Below are positions 1 through 10,598 of a stretch of 64,000 bases of DNA, piece by piece. The stretch is from Dactylis glomerata (taxonomy: Eukaryota; Streptophyta; Magnoliopsida; Poales; Poaceae). The position numbers were made by a program, and so were the translations under genes. How positions within the stretch are numbered: position 1 is the stretch's first letter; each line of letters starts with the position of its first letter. The notes under the pieces were generated by a model. That model did not search any database. It saw only the letters and a list, made by a program, of their open reading frames with translations, and had not been told where the DNA came from. Location of the stretch: contig QXEO01000881.1 of NCBI GenBank assembly GCA_007115705.1, positions 186,001 through 250,000 of the forward strand, in the 5' to 3' direction.

Positions 1-18
1 GATGATGAGTGGATCAAG

Positions 19-1722
19 ATGAAGTACATTCTTGCTCTCACTCCATATGAGCCCGCGGATATAAAGAGTGTTCAAGGAAAGCACAACTTCAATGAGATGA
101 CCTCCAATCAAGTGATGCAAGAAATTCAAGCCTACAAGGTTTCCGCACAAAATGCGGAAGATGCTCGTGCCCGTGCCATAGGGATGCAAAGAAGCTCCAA
201 TCTTGCATTGAAAGCAAGTGTGGTTGAGAAAGAGGTTCCTCTTCAAGCAAGTATTGAAGCAAGGCTAGAGATGTGTCCCGAGGACATAAGGCATGAGTAC
301 AATGAGCACATGGCCTTCTACGGAAAAACCTTTTGGGTTGATCCACACAAGGCTAAAGAAGACAATCAAAGAAGAAGCAAGTCAAGTGGCTATCAAAGGA
401 ATGACAACAATGGTCAAAGGGTGAGGACTTGCTACAATTGCAATGATAGATTTCACTTCGTTGCCGAGTGCCCTTATGAGAAGAGAGAAGACCATGGTGG
501 AAAGCTCATACTCAAGAACAAGACCAAGTCACCATCCAAGAAGCCTTTTGTGAAGAAGGGTGGACCAAAGAGGAAGCAACCAAAGTTTGTGTTCTTGACT
601 CAAGAAGAGTACTCCGCAAGTGAGAGTGATGAAGAAGAAACCACAACTAGTGAGATGGCCGCAATGGCAACCACCTCCACTTCCTCCACATCACTCTTTG
701 AATCCCCCGATGAGGACTCTCTTCTCAAGAACGTCAAATGCCTTATGGCCAAGTCTTCCGAGGTATCACCCACATCTTTCTCTTCCTCTAAGACAAATGA
801 TGCTTCCTTGAATGATCTTGCTAGTCTTAGAGTAAAGGAAGAAATTATTGCTTTTGATGACTATGTGTCTAGTGTAGATGGCGTTCATAAGATTCACTTT
901 GAACGTTTATTGAGCCAATATGGTAAAACTCTTGAAAAACTAGATGAACAAATGAGGCTTGAAAGAGAATATGCTCAAGATATTGCCTCACTAACCGAGT
1001 CTCTTGAAGAAGAGCAAGAGGAACGAGCAACTCTTGAAGATAAGCTCGATTCCATTGAGGAAGCTAATAATGAAGTTGTTTCCAAACTCATTAAAGAGCG
1101 AGATCATGCTCGTGCTAAAGTAAAAATGCTTAAAAAGGAAAAGGTTGAATTTGGTGTTGGTCATGATATACTTGTTAAGGATTTAGAAGATCTTGACAAG
1201 GCTCACAAGGCCTTGAAAAGTGAACACTCTATTCTTACCAAGTCACATGAACAACTTCAAATTCAATTGACTAAGAATAATGTGCCTAGTTCTTCTACTT
1301 CTACTTGTGATCATGCAAATGTCATTGAAGAAAATGCTAGGTTGAAAGATGAGCTTGCCAAGTCCTCCATTCCCATAGGTGAGAAAAACTTGAATGACCT
1401 TTTGAGTAAGCAAAAGGCATTTGGTGATAAAACGGGGATTGGCTATGTCTCAAAGAAGAAGAAGAAGAAGAACAAGAAAAAGAAGGCCAAGCCCGCTCAA
1501 GCAAAGAAGGATCCTATTGTGGGTGGCAAAGCCACTCATGATGATCATGCGGGAATTGCTAACCCTCACTATGTGTTATTTCGTGATTATTATGGTGATG
1601 TTTATGCAAAATATGTTGGTCCAAATGATGGTTATGTTGCTTGGTCTATTTGGGTTCCAAAGACCCTTGTTGCTAACAAAAGAGGACCAATTGAAAAATG
1701 GGGACCTAAAACCAAGCAATGA
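19..1722 (+). CDS. gag: Copia gag (nucleocapsid part), 5' truncated by the window
   Basis: Structural protein that packages the element RNA. The reading frame is open from near the window start, so the ATG at 19 is probably internal to a longer gag. A canonical CCHC zinc knuckle (C-X2-C-X4-H-X4-C) lies at about residues 138-151, followed by a basic stretch. A serine- and acid-rich linker then leads into a long coiled coil (about residues 270-420), and a run of lysines lies near residues 475-490, which could act as a nuclear targeting signal. A long gag with coiled coil and K-rich tail is typical of Sireviruses. It ends at a TGA (1720-1722). Pol follows in another frame, so pol expression needs a frameshift or another bypass unless these stops are mutations. 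Confidence 0.85.
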   Translation: MKYILALTPYEPADIKSVQGKHNFNEMTSNQVMQEIQAYKVSAQNAEDARARAIGMQRSSNLALKASVVEKEVPLQASIEARLEMCPEDIRHEYNEHMAFYGKTFWVDPHKAKEDNQRRSKSSGYQRNDNNGQRVRTCYNCNDRFHFVAECPYEKREDHGGKLILKNKTKSPSKKPFVKKGGPKRKQPKFVFLTQEEYSASESDEEETTTSEMAAMATTSTSSTSLFESPDEDSLLKNVKCLMAKSSEVSPTSFSSSKTNDASLNDLASLRVKEEIIAFDDYVSSVDGVHKIHFERLLSQYGKTLEKLDEQMRLEREYAQDIASLTESLEEEQEERATLEDKLDSIEEANNEVVSKLIKERDHARAKVKMLKKEKVEFGVGHDILVKDLEDLDKAHKALKSEHSILTKSHEQLQIQLTKNNVPSSSTSTCDHANVIEENARLKDELAKSSIPIGEKNLNDLLSKQKAFGDKTGIGYVSKKKKKKNKKKKAKPAQAKKDPIVGGKATHDDHAGIANPHYVLFRDYYGDVYAKYVGPNDGYVAWSIWVPKTLVANKRGPIEKWGPKTKQ

Positions 1723-1759
1723 TCTCTTGTAGGACTATGCTTCCGGTGGGTCAAAATGG

Positions 1760-4700
1760 GTGCTTGATAGTGGATGCACAAGTCATATGACCGGAAGCAA
1801 GAAGATTATGACGGAGATGAGACCAAATGACAATCATATAACCGTCACTTATGGAGACATGTCACAATCCGAGGTATTGGGTCTTGGCAAGGTGGTGGTC
1901 GCACCGGATATTTCCCTTGTGGACGTCATGCTTGTTGAGACCCTTGGTTATAATTTACTTTCAGTTCGTGCACTTGGTAAGATGGGCTTTGCCGTCTTCA
2001 TTGATAATGAAATTGTGGTACTCTTGTGGAGCAAGTCTCTAAAGGTCGCTTTCGTTGGACACATTGAAAATAACTTGTATATGGTGGACTTTTCGGGGAA
2101 AACCACTACAAGTGCAATGTGTTTATTTGGAAAGGCCGATGTGGGTTGGCTTTGGCATCGCCGTTTATCCCATGTCAATATGAGAACTTTGCAAAGCCTT
2201 CACAAGGGTGGCCACATACTCGGACTAAAAGAGAATGTTTCTTTTGCCAAAGATCGTGTTTGCAGGGCTTGCGTTCTAGGAAAAATGCATGATTCTCCCC
2301 ACCCAAGCAAGACTATCATTTCTTCCAAGAGGATCTTGGAGCTCCTTCATGTGGATCTTTTTGGTCCTCCCTCTCATGCAAGTCTTGGTGGGAAGAAATA
2401 TTGTTTGGTGATTGTTGATGACTATTCAAGATATACTTGGGTTTACTTCTTCAAGCATAAGAGTGAGACTCAACAAACCGTCATCGACTTTGCCAAGGAA
2501 GTTGAACGTCAACATGGTCAAACTATTTTGGCAATAAGAAGTGACAATGGCTCGGAGTTCAAGAACTACACCTTAAATGGATTTCTTAGTGATGAGGGGA
2601 TTCGTCATCAATATTCCGCTGCATATACCCCTCAACAAAATGGTGTAGCCGAGAGGAAGAACCGGACTCTTATGGATATGGCTAGGTCCATGTTGGCGGA
2701 GTTTAAGTCTCCATACAACTTTTGGGCCGAAGCTATCTCTACGGCTTGTCACTCTTCAAACCGGCTCTTCCTCCGCAAAGGCCTAAACAAGACTCCATAT
2801 GAAATACTCAACGGAAGCAAGCCCAACATCTCCTACTACCGGGTTTTCGGGTGTAAGTGTTTCTTTAAAAGAAAAGGAGTTCGTTTAGGTAAATTTGATC
2901 CAAAAGCAATAGAAGGTATTTTTGTTGGTTATGGTGCCGAATCCCACACTTATAGAGTCTTCAACAAGTCCACCGGACGTGTTGAAGAATCTTGTAGTGT
3001 GGTATTCGAAGAGAATGACGGCTCCCAAGGGGGGCGAGATGTTGTTTCTTGTGATGTAGATGATGAAATACCTCGAGAAGCCATAGGAAGAATGGGCGTG
3101 GGATTTTTCCGCCCCATTGAGGGACACCTTGTGGCCGACCGGGAAGGACTATGCTCTACTCAAGTGGAGCCTTCATCTTCACAAGCTCAACAAGCCTCTC
3201 CCAAGGAAGCAACTAGTGCACCAACCGAAGAACAAGACAAGGACCTTCATGAAGAAGAAGGGGCACCACCATCCTCTCGGGTTATCTCAACCGCCCCCAA
3301 TTCTTCACATGACCAAGATCAACCTACTCATGAAGATAATGATGATCAAGGTCAATTTGATGGTCAAGACGGGGACCAAAATGATCAAGATGATCAAGTA
3401 TCTCCTTCAAGGTCTAATGAGGAGATCGAAGCCCGTCGCAAGAAAAGAGTTGAAAGAGACTTGGAACTTAAAGGTCATACCCTTGAGAGGGTTATTGGAG
3501 ATTTAAGAAGCAAAGTGTCAACCCGGCGTCAATTGGCACAATTTAGCTCTCATCATGCTTATATATCCATGGTTGAACCCAAGAAAGTATTTGAAGCACT
3601 TGAAGATCCAGATTGGTTGGATGCTATGCATGAAGAACTCAACAACTTCAAGCGCAATAATGTTTGGGTGTTAGTAGAGAAGCCAAAGGAGTGCCGCAAT
3701 GTGATTGGCACAAAGTGGATATTCAAGAACAAGCAAGATGAGCATGGAATTGTTGTGAGGAACAAGGCAAGATTGGTTGCTCAAGGTTTCTCTCAAGTTG
3801 AAGGCATTGACTTTAGAGAAACTTATGCTCCCGTGGCTCGTCTTGAGTCCATCCGTATCCTTCTTGCTTATGCCACTCATCATAATTTTAAGTTGCAACA
3901 AATGGATGTTAAGAGTGCATTTCTTAATGGTCCATTGAAAGAGGAAGTGTATGTTAAGCAACCCCCGGGGTTTGAGGATCTCAACTTCCCTAACCATGTC
4001 TACAAACTCCATAAGGCACTCTATGGCCTTAAACAAGCCCCACGTGCGTGGTATGAGCACCTTAGGGAGTTGTTGGTAGACCGTGGGTTTGAAGTTGGGC
4101 AAATCGATCCTACTCTTTTTACTAAGAGGGTCAATGGGGAGCTTTTCATATGCCAACTATATGTTGATGATATTATCTTTGGCTCTACTAACAAAGCTTT
4201 TAATGATGAATTTTCAAAGCTTATGACCGATAGGTTCGAGATGTCTATGATGGGCGAAATGAAGTTCTTTCTTGGTTTTGAAATCAAGCAATTGAAAGAA
4301 GGGACTTTCATCTATCAAGCCAAATATGTCCAAGACATGCTCAAGAGGTTCAAGATGAAGGAACTTAATGGAGCCGCAACACCAATGGCCACAAAATGTC
4401 ATCTTGAACTTGATCCCAATGGTAAAGATGTGGATCAAAAGGTATACCGTTCTATGATCGGTTCTTTGCTTTACCTTTGCGCATCTAGACCCGATATTGT
4501 GTTGAGTGTAGGTGTGTGTGCAAGGTATCAAGCCGCTCCTAAAGAAAGCCACCTTATGGCGGTTAAGAGAATCTTTCAATATTTGGTTCATACCCCAACT
4601 TATGGTCTTTGGTATCCCAAAGGCTCGGATTTCTCTCTTTATGGCTTCACGGATTCGGATTGGGCCGGTGACAAGGATGATAGGAAATCAACCTCCGGAG

Positions 4701-5113
4701 CTTGCCAATTTCTTGGTAGGTCTTTGGTGTGTTGGTCTTCTAAGAAGCAAAATTGTATATCTCTCTCCACCGCCGAAGCCGAATACATTGCCGCCGCAAG
4801 TGGATGCACTCAATTGTTATGGATGAGGCAAACTTTGAAGGAATACGGTGTCAATTGTGACAAAGTGCCTCTTTTATGTGACAATGAAAGTGCTATCAAG
4901 ATCGCCTATAATCCGGTGCAACATTCAAGAACCAAGCATATTGAGATCCGGAATCATTTCATTAGGGATCATGTTGCCCGTGGTGATATTGAGCTTGCTT
5001 ATGTGAGCACCAAGGATCAACTTGCCGATATATTCACGAAGCCTCTTGATGAAGCAAGATTTGGATATTTGAGGAATGAGCTAAATATCATCGATTCAAG
5101 GAGTGTGGCTTGA
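1760..5113 (+). CDS. pol: Copia pol polyprotein (PR-INT-RT-RNase H)
   Basis: About 1,117 residues from an in-frame GTG, but the frame is open back to 1733 just after a TAG at 1730-1732, so the true N-terminus is uncertain. Aspartic protease motif DSGC is at residues 3-6. The integrase zinc motif has H133/H138 and C168/C171; the catalytic triad is D199 (HVDLFGP), D262 (SDNGSEF) and E298 (GVAERKN). Reverse transcriptase includes [11 protein letters not shown] near 713 and the YVDD box near 800. RNase H shows FTDSDWAGD near 963 and STAEAEY near 1005, ending in the usual DIFTKPL tail. No internal stop or frameshift is seen, so pol looks potentially functional. The order INT before RT marks Copia. 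It is the only complete pol in the window. Confidence 0.93.
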   Translation: MLDSGCTSHMTGSKKIMTEMRPNDNHITVTYGDMSQSEVLGLGKVVVAPDISLVDVMLVETLGYNLLSVRALGKMGFAVFIDNEIVVLLWSKSLKVAFVGHIENNLYMVDFSGKTTTSAMCLFGKADVGWLWHRRLSHVNMRTLQSLHKGGHILGLKENVSFAKDRVCRACVLGKMHDSPHPSKTIISSKRILELLHVDLFGPPSHASLGGKKYCLVIVDDYSRYTWVYFFKHKSETQQTVIDFAKEVERQHGQTILAIRSDNGSEFKNYTLNGFLSDEGIRHQYSAAYTPQQNGVAERKNRTLMDMARSMLAEFKSPYNFWAEAISTACHSSNRLFLRKGLNKTPYEILNGSKPNISYYRVFGCKCFFKRKGVRLGKFDPKAIEGIFVGYGAESHTYRVFNKSTGRVEESCSVVFEENDGSQGGRDVVSCDVDDEIPREAIGRMGVGFFRPIEGHLVADREGLCSTQVEPSSSQAQQASPKEATSAPTEEQDKDLHEEEGAPPSSRVISTAPNSSHDQDQPTHEDNDDQGQFDGQDGDQNDQDDQVSPSRSNEEIEARRKKRVERDLELKGHTLERVIGDLRSKVSTRRQLAQFSSHHAYISMVEPKKVFEALEDPDWLDAMHEELNNFKRNNVWVLVEKPKECRNVIGTKWIFKNKQDEHGIVVRNKARLVAQGFSQVEGIDFRETYAPVARLESIRILLAYATHHNFKLQQMDVKSAFLNGPLKEEVYVKQPPGFEDLNFPNHVYKLHKALYGLKQAPRAWYEHLRELLVDRGFEVGQIDPTLFTKRVNGELFICQLYVDDIIFGSTNKAFNDEFSKLMTDRFEMSMMGEMKFFLGFEIKQLKEGTFIYQAKYVQDMLKRFKMKELNGAATPMATKCHLELDPNGKDVDQKVYRSMIGSLLYLCASRPDIVLSVGVCARYQAAPKESHLMAVKRIFQYLVHTPTYGLWYPKGSDFSLYGFTDSDWAGDKDDRKSTSGACQFLGRSLVCWSSKKQNCISLSTAEAEYIAAASGCTQLLWMRQTLKEYGVNCDKVPLLCDNESAIKIAYNPVQHSRTKHIEIRNHFIRDHVARGDIELAYVSTKDQLADIFTKPLDEARFGYLRNELNIIDSRSVA

Positions 5114-5631
5114 ACATCTTGCAAATACACCTATATTTCAATGCTTGTTTGGTTTAGGTGTGGGCATGGAGATAGGGGGAGTGTGGTCCTAATTAATTGG
5201 GCTATCCCTCCCCCCATAATGCCAATAGTAATCATATCATTCTCTTAATATCATTTTATGATTTTTGAGCTTCAATGACGAGTAGTGGTTATGGACTCAA
5301 GATACATCTTCGCGGTCCAATGCCATAACACTCAAACATGGTGGCTTCGGCCACCGACCTCTTCTTTTCGAAGAGTTGATTCATTGCATATCTTATTTGA
5401 GGTTTTGGTGTTCTCTCCCGATGTTATTCCTTTTTTGATATGGGAAGGCACTTGCGTTGGATTTTTAGTCGATTTGTTCTTGCAATGTTAAGTGCCGAGA
5501 ACCACTCCGTGTTTGCTCTCTCACCTAAGCCATCCTCTCTCAAGACATCTATCTATGCACACGAGTTCAAATTTTTCATCAAAACAACATCTGTTTTTGA
5601 AAATTTCGAGTTGGCCAGTTTGCTGGCTCCA
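5114..5631 (+). other. Spacer between pol and the second Copia gene
   Basis: About 520 bases with no convincing coding region. A purine-rich stretch (ggagatagggggagtg, about 5169-5184) lies shortly after the pol stop and could be an extra polypurine tract. The rest is AT- and T-rich and leads into the palindrome cluster upstream of the second gene. Confidence 0.5.
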
Positions 5632-5732
5632 GGCCGGAATATCCGCCCTCTCTGGGCCGGAATATCCGGGGGGCCGGATTATCCGCCCTTCCTGGCCGGA
5701 TAATCCGGCCGTAGTGACCCTGGGTATATAAG
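5632..5732 (+). promoter_or_regulatory. Internal promoter-like region: four GGCCGGAT/ATCCGGCC palindromes plus TATA box
   Basis: Four near-perfect 17-bp palindromes of the form GGCCGGATTATCCGGCC lie at about 5632, 5654, 5672 and 5694, followed by TATATAAG at 5725-5732. The ATG of the downstream gene is about 170 bases further on. The same palindromes crowd the LTR promoter of this element (8425-8735), where they also precede a TATA box. I infer a separate promoter for the second gene, related to the LTR promoter. No transcript evidence is available. Confidence 0.6.
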
Positions 5733-5902
5733 GGGGGGGTCGGGCTGCCCTAGGGCAGTTCCCTCCCCACCCCTTCCAGGTGATCCCTGCCGCCGCCTCC
5801 TTCCCATCGCCGCCGCCGGAGCTCCGGCCAACCTTTTGGCCTGATTTCTTTGGAGGCTGCTCTCCTTCTCCTCTGGAAGGCTTTCACCAAGCGGATTTCG
5901 CA

Positions 5903-7785
5903 ATGGATGCGGGTATTGCTCTTCTCATTGGATGTGTCTTTACCCCTTCTTGGTCTTGGTGATTTTGCCCTCTAGGTGTTGTTTATCTTGTTTATGAATC
6001 ATGTTGTATGAACACTTTCCCCGATCTATCAAATTGATATCTGCAGCAAGTTGTAGAAGAAACTTTCGGGGGGCCGGATTATCCGGCCACCCCTGGCCGG
6101 ATAATCCGGCCTGGGATTTTACTGCAACATCTTTTTATATTTGCTGCTGTCAATTTGGTTCGTTTAGTGGAATTTGCTTGTTCATCTTTCATGATTCGTT
6201 GATCCTTTCCGATACTCGTGTGCATACGCTTATCCCCATGCTCTCCGTGCATCTCTCTTTCACAGGTGGTCCGAGTATCCCTAAGCGCAAGCGTCGGCTT
6301 GTTCGGAATGAGGAAGGAGTTCTTCTGGATGAGATTGCTATCCGGAGGGCACAGAGGGATGCTGCTAGGGAGGCTGAGCAGGAGAAAGCTGCCAAGGTTG
6401 CCAAAGCTCGTGCCCGTCGTCGCAAAGGCAAAGAGCCCCGTCCTGACTACAAGAAGATGCCAGAGGCCGAGTACATTCTTGTGCGGAGGAACAATTGGTA
6501 TGCTACTGCAAGAGATGAAGACATTGAAGATAGGGGTTTCTGGAATGAGGAGCAGTGGGGGATTTTTCGTGATATTTATGAGCCTTTCAAGAATCCTTGC
6601 CGTCCAATGCATCCGATTGACTTTGATCACCTCCGCAGCAAGTCTTACTTTGATGAAGCACTCTCTGTGATTGAGAAGTTGGGTTTGATGGGATTGGCCA
6701 ACATTCAGTGCGACTACAATCCCGGTCTTATCAAGCAGTTCTATGCTACTCTGGTGATTTTGCCCAATGCTCAGAAGTCTATGAAGTGGATGACCGGCGA
6801 ACATGAGTGCACATCAGACTTTCCTACGTTTGCCTCTCTCTTGGGGTATGCGTACAATGGAGAGACTCCAGTGGGTCGGCGTATCCACAACCCAGGGAAC
6901 AAGCCTGACAAGGACAAGCTCCATGACCTCTATGACTCCACAGGTGTTGTGGGCTTCATCAATGGCCTACATCCGCTTTATGATCAGCTGGTCCGCATTT
7001 TTACGGAGAACATTGCTCCTAGTGGTGGCAACAATGATGCCATTCGCACCTCTCTGGTTGATCTCCTTGCTTTTGCTCATGAGTGTGCCACGTCGTCTGA
7101 CCCTGCTGAGGACTTTACCCTTGATGTGATGGATTTCATCTTCTATGAGATCAAGGATGCTATTATTCAGAGGAACACTGTGCCATATGCTCCTTTCATC
7201 ATGCTTCTCATTAAGCATGTCCTTGGAGACTATGATATTCATGATGACTGTGTGGAGCACAAGGTCAAGAAGATGTATATCAAGAGAAAGGCGAAATCTA
7301 CTCCTTCAGCTGCTTATCCTGACACTTTCATGGCTGATGCGAGGACTAGTGCTACTGCTCGCGAACAGAGGGCTGCTGCATCTGTTGTGTCTAGGGAGGT
7401 GAGGAAGCTCAGTTGGTTTGAGCGGAATGTTCTGTGCATGAAGGTTGAGATCCACCGTGAGAACTACCAGGCCTATGTCGAGAGGAAGAGCATCCAGGAC
7501 ACTCAGCAGCTTATCCTTCACCGTCTCAGTGGTGCTCAGACCGCCGATCCCACTCCTACTGCTCCTGTGGCCTATAATGCTTGGAACACCAATCGCTACA
7601 ACTGGGTGGATATGCAGAAGCATCTCTTTGATGCTCCAGATGCTCCCGCAGGAGGTGCTCGTGCAGAGGCTGAGGAGGACTTTGAGGCTGAGGAGGACTT
7701 TGTTGATGAGGATGAAGATGCTGGAGATGACGAGGGTGATGGCGGAGATTATGATGATGAGGACTTCGATGACGTGGACGAGTGA
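5903..7785 (+). CDS. Second Copia gene, spliced: putative plant transposon protein, acidic tail
   Basis: Function unknown. Proposed exon 1 is 5903-5912 (ATG plus three codons and one base), intron 5913-6265 (gt...cacag), exon 2 6266-7785. The splice is phase-consistent and gives about 509 residues; without splicing the frame is open from 6001, but its first 88 residues are intron-like. The protein starts with a KRKRR basic cluster, then an alanine/lysine/arginine-rich helix (about residues 25-65), a globular middle with the WMTGE and FASLLGY motifs that I associate with ORFs annotated as putative plant transposon protein, and an extreme Asp/Glu tail (about the last 45 residues). No signal peptide or membrane segment is evident, so I do not call it an envelope protein despite its env-like position. 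The splice model is inferred from sequence only. Confidence 0.65.
6072..6111. repeat. Two perfect 17-bp palindromes inside the intron
   Basis: GGCCGGATTATCCGGCC at 6072-6088 and its reverse complement form GGCCGGATAATCCGGCC at 6095-6111 lie within the proposed intron of the second Copia gene. They are the same motif as in the internal promoter and the LTR. Confidence 0.85.
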
Positions 7786-8318
7786 TTTCTCGGGACGTGT
7801 AGCATCGCTCTTCTCCCTTTTTGGTGTCTTGATGCCAAAGGGGGAGAAGTAGTTCTATTAGGAATTTGTCGGGATTTGCATGGGTGGAAACACAAGCTTG
7901 CGCGCTTATCATTCTTTGGCGCTTGTGTTTCTTCTTATTTCGTTTGTCTTAAGTCGAACTTTGTGTGTGGTTGAACTTCGTGTCGTTTATATGCTACCAT
8001 GTGGTGTATGAGACTATGTCATATGTTCTTAATATGCTATGTGGATCATTATGTGTTGTTCACTTATTTTTATCAGCTCATGGTTATTGGTGAAATGGCT
8101 ATGGAATTATTGCCCGGCATATCATATTATCATATTCGGGATTCCATAATCCATATTATTTGAGTTATCTATGCAATGGTATGTCTCTTCTAAACTCATT
8201 GGTGAAGTTGCACACATCTAGGGGGAGCTGTGTATTTTGATCAATTATTCGTTGTTTGAATTATTCGACCTTTCTTGCAAATCCTAGTGTTGTCATCTAA
8301 CACCAAAAAGGGGGAGAT
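7786..8318 (+). promoter_or_regulatory. 3' untranslated region with two polypurine tracts
   Basis: Non-coding sequence between the second gene and the LTR. Two polypurine tracts are visible: AAAGGGGGAGAAG at 7837-7849 and AAAAAGGGGGAGA at 8305-8317. Each is preceded by a similar phrase, tttggtgtcttgatgcc upstream of the first and tctaacacc upstream of the second. The second abuts the 3' LTR and would prime plus-strand DNA. Multiple tracts are a described Sirevirus trait. Confidence 0.7.
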
Positions 8319-9489
8319 TGAAAGTGCAAACTTTGTTTCCCTCAGATTTTGTGTGTTAGATAACAACATTAGTGATACTAATTGTGTGCTAAGATTTGCA
8401 GGATTATCTTTTGCAGAAATGCCAGGCCGGATTATCCGGCCAGGGATGGCCGGATAATCCGCCCCCTCTGGGGTGGCCGAAAAACGGCTAAGGACTTATC
8501 GCGGCGTCACCCAGATAGGGGGGCCGGATATTCCGGCCAGGGGCCGGATAATCCGGCCAGCCGGATATTCCGCCCCAGCTTTGGCCGGATAGTCCGCCCT
8601 CCCCCGGGGGTGGCTGAAATTCTGCTAAGGACCTGGCGCGGCGTCACCCAGGTAGGGGGGGCGGATATTCCGGCCAGGGGCCAGATTATCCGGCCAGCCG
8701 GATTATCCGGCCCAACTTTGGCCGGATTATCCGCCCCTCTAAGTCAGCAACGCCTACATTTTGGGAGGGGCTATAAATACCCCTCCCCTTCTTCAACCTC
8801 AAGCTGCTCGAGCTGTGAAGAAAAGACCCCATTTTGGAGCCACCAAATTAGCAAGATCTCCTCCCTCAACCCACCAAAGTCGTTGATCTTTGGAGAATCG
8901 AAGGAGAAGGCCTTGATCTATATCCTCACCGAAGCGATTTGATTTCCCCTCTCATTTGCTAGAGGGCCCTTTGGTCTTGGGTTCCCTTGTGTCCCTTGAC
9001 CTTGTTTGTGTGATTGAAATCTTGATACTTGTTGATTGAGATCTTTGTGGTGCTTGGGAGCCTCCAATTCAGTTGTGGAGTGGTGCCCCAAGTTTTGTAA
9101 AGGCCGGTTCCGCCTTGAGGAATCCCTTAGTGGAAAGTGAGGTAGGCCTTTGTGGCGGAAGCTTGCACCGGAGAATAGGGTGAGCCTTTGTGGCGTTGGT
9201 TAGGCCTTTGTGGCAACCACACCCCTCCAACGTAGACGTACTTCCCCTAAAAAGGAAGGAACTACGGGAATTACATCCGTGTCTCCGTGTGCTCCACTCT
9301 CGGTTACCTCTATCCTTTATTGCCTTTACTACTTGTATCTTGCTTAGCTTGCTCGTTGACATATAGGTAAATTCACCTTAGTTGCATATCTAGAGAATTT
9401 ACCTTTTGTGTCAAGCCTAAATTGAAAAAGAATTAAACTTTGAGTAGCACCTATTCACCCCCCCTCTAGGTGCCCATACGATCCGTTCA
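8319..9489 (+). repeat. 3' LTR of the Copia element
   Basis: About 1.17 kb, starting TGAAAGTGC right after a polypurine tract and ending in the phrase caccccccctctaggtgccc followed by a CA near 9489, an ending typical of SIRE/Maximus LTRs. The U3 part holds the palindrome array and a TATA box (TATAAAT at 8772-8778, in a ggggctataaatacccc context). There is no second copy in the window to fix the borders exactly. Confidence 0.8.
8425..8738. repeat. Array of GGCCGGATTATCCGGCC-type palindromes in the LTR promoter
   Basis: About ten copies, exact or with one or two changes, for example 8425-8441, 8448-8464, 8522-8538, 8542-8558, 8583-8599 and several between 8660 and 8738. Around them a unit of roughly 120-130 bases (gctaaggac...gcggcgtcaccca) is duplicated near 8486 and 8619. 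The array ends about 40 bases before the TATA box, so it sits where transcription-factor sites would be. Confidence 0.85.
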
Positions 9490-10170
9490 CATGACATGAT
9501 ATATGATTACACGATACGATATACGATACACGATTACACGATACGATAGACGACACAAATGGTTAATAGTTTTTACTAGTTAGAATAATTATTTTATAAA
9601 ACAGAAAATGGTTTTGGATTACTTATTCAAATTGAAACACTTTTCATGTTGAAAGTTTAGTGAGATTCAAGAATATGCAAAAGATAATAGATAATGCATT
9701 TTCAATTGAAAATGGCAAAATGGTTAATAGTTTGACTAGTTAGAATAATTATTTTAGAAAACAGAAAATTGTTTTGGATTACTTATTCAAATTCAAACAC
9801 TTTTCATGTTGAAAGTTTAGTGAGATTCAAAAATATGCAAAAGATGATAGTTAATGCATTTTTTTATTTCGATTTACAGATTTATAGATTTAATGTTATC
9901 TTATATACCATATTATATGATAATAATAACAAAAAATGAATAAATATTTAAAAAATAAATTATTTCATATTTAGATTCGTCATATTTTTTTCTGATAATA
10001 ATGGATATATTATTTGTCCAATTGTGATTTACAGATTTGAGATTTAATTTATGCCATATTATATGAATAAATGACAGTAAATGAATAAAATATTTTTATT
10101 ACTTATTTTATTTTGATTGGAATTCAATATTATTATATTATTCATTATTGTTTACTTAAATAATTTTTTG
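9490..10170. repeat. AT-rich region with a simple repeat and diverged tandem duplications
   Basis: It begins with a gatacgatacacgattacac-type simple repeat (9495-9555). A block of about 155 bases starting at aatggttaatag is then duplicated in tandem (about 9558-9712 and 9718-9865) with few differences. A more diverged pair follows (tttacagattt...ccatattatatga, about 9873-9950 and 10028-10095). No coding sequence is seen. Confidence 0.7.
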
Positions 10171-10277
10171 ATTTTAAAAAATACAGACGTGTGACATAAT
10201 GGTATAAGAGTTAATAGGATTGATATGGTAGTATCGACAACAAGGTACAATCAGATTCGCGGAACCACAGCAGGAAG

Positions 10278-10332
10278 GAACAAAAAAGTTAAGCGTGCTG
10301 AGGGTGGAGTAGTATGTCCCAGCAATTTGACC
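10278..10332 (+). other. Fragment resembling the internal control region of 5S rRNA
   Basis: The stretch with AGTTAAGCGTGCT at 10287-10299, then a G-rich gap, then GGAGTAGTA at 10306-10314 and TTGACC at 10327-10332, follows the order and spacing of plant 5S rRNA positions about 55-95 (box A, intermediate element, box C). The first and last thirds of 5S are not recognisable, so this is not a functional gene. Cassandra-type TRIMs and 5S-derived SINEs carry such sequence; which one this was cannot be told. Confidence 0.45.
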
Positions 10333-10483
10333 CATGGGCACGCTCGCCCATGGACACCCGACCCGAATGGGTAGGGTATGGGTTGCAATCTTCACCCATA
10401 GGTCTCGCCCATGGCCGATCCGATTAGTCATAGGTAGGGTATGGACACAACATCATATCCATGGGTCACCTGATTAATATTAT

Positions 10484-10598
10484 ATCCTATTTATATTATT
10501 TTATATCATGTAATATATCCAATCTTTTTATCTAACTAATATCCTATTTATATTATTTTATATCATGTAATATATCCAATCTTTTTTATCTAACTAAT
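10484..10598. repeat. 57-bp direct tandem duplication
   Basis: Two copies, 10484-10540 and 10541-10598, starting atcctatttatattatttta, identical apart from one extra T in the second. Confidence 0.9.

Larger units (their letters stand above)
1..9489 (+). mobile_element. Copia LTR retrotransposon, Sirevirus (SIRE/Maximus) type, 3' part
   Basis: The window opens inside this element, so the 5' LTR and the start of gag are missing. Order seen: gag, pol (protease, integrase, reverse transcriptase, RNase H), a second gene of unknown role, two polypurine tracts, then a 3' LTR beginning TGAAAGTGC. The PR-INT-RT-RH order is that of Copia elements. The long gag with a coiled coil and a lysine-rich tail, an extra ORF after pol, more than one polypurine tract, and GC-rich palindromes in the LTR are traits reported for Sireviruses. 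The target duplication cannot be tested because the other end is outside the window. The right end is set at a CA near 9489 and could be a few bases off. Confidence 0.88.

Noticed and set aside
6079..6804. A 241-codon minus-strand open frame opposite the second Copia gene
   Set aside because: It crosses the proposed intron and exon without domain support and mirrors the plus-strand codon bias.
5903..7785. Envelope-like gene
   Set aside because: Position fits, but I see no signal peptide, transmembrane span or coiled fusion region; the product is charged and soluble-looking.
8382..8942. A 186-codon frame in the Copia LTR
   Set aside because: It is built from palindromes and promoter sequence; stop-free only because of the GC-rich repeats.
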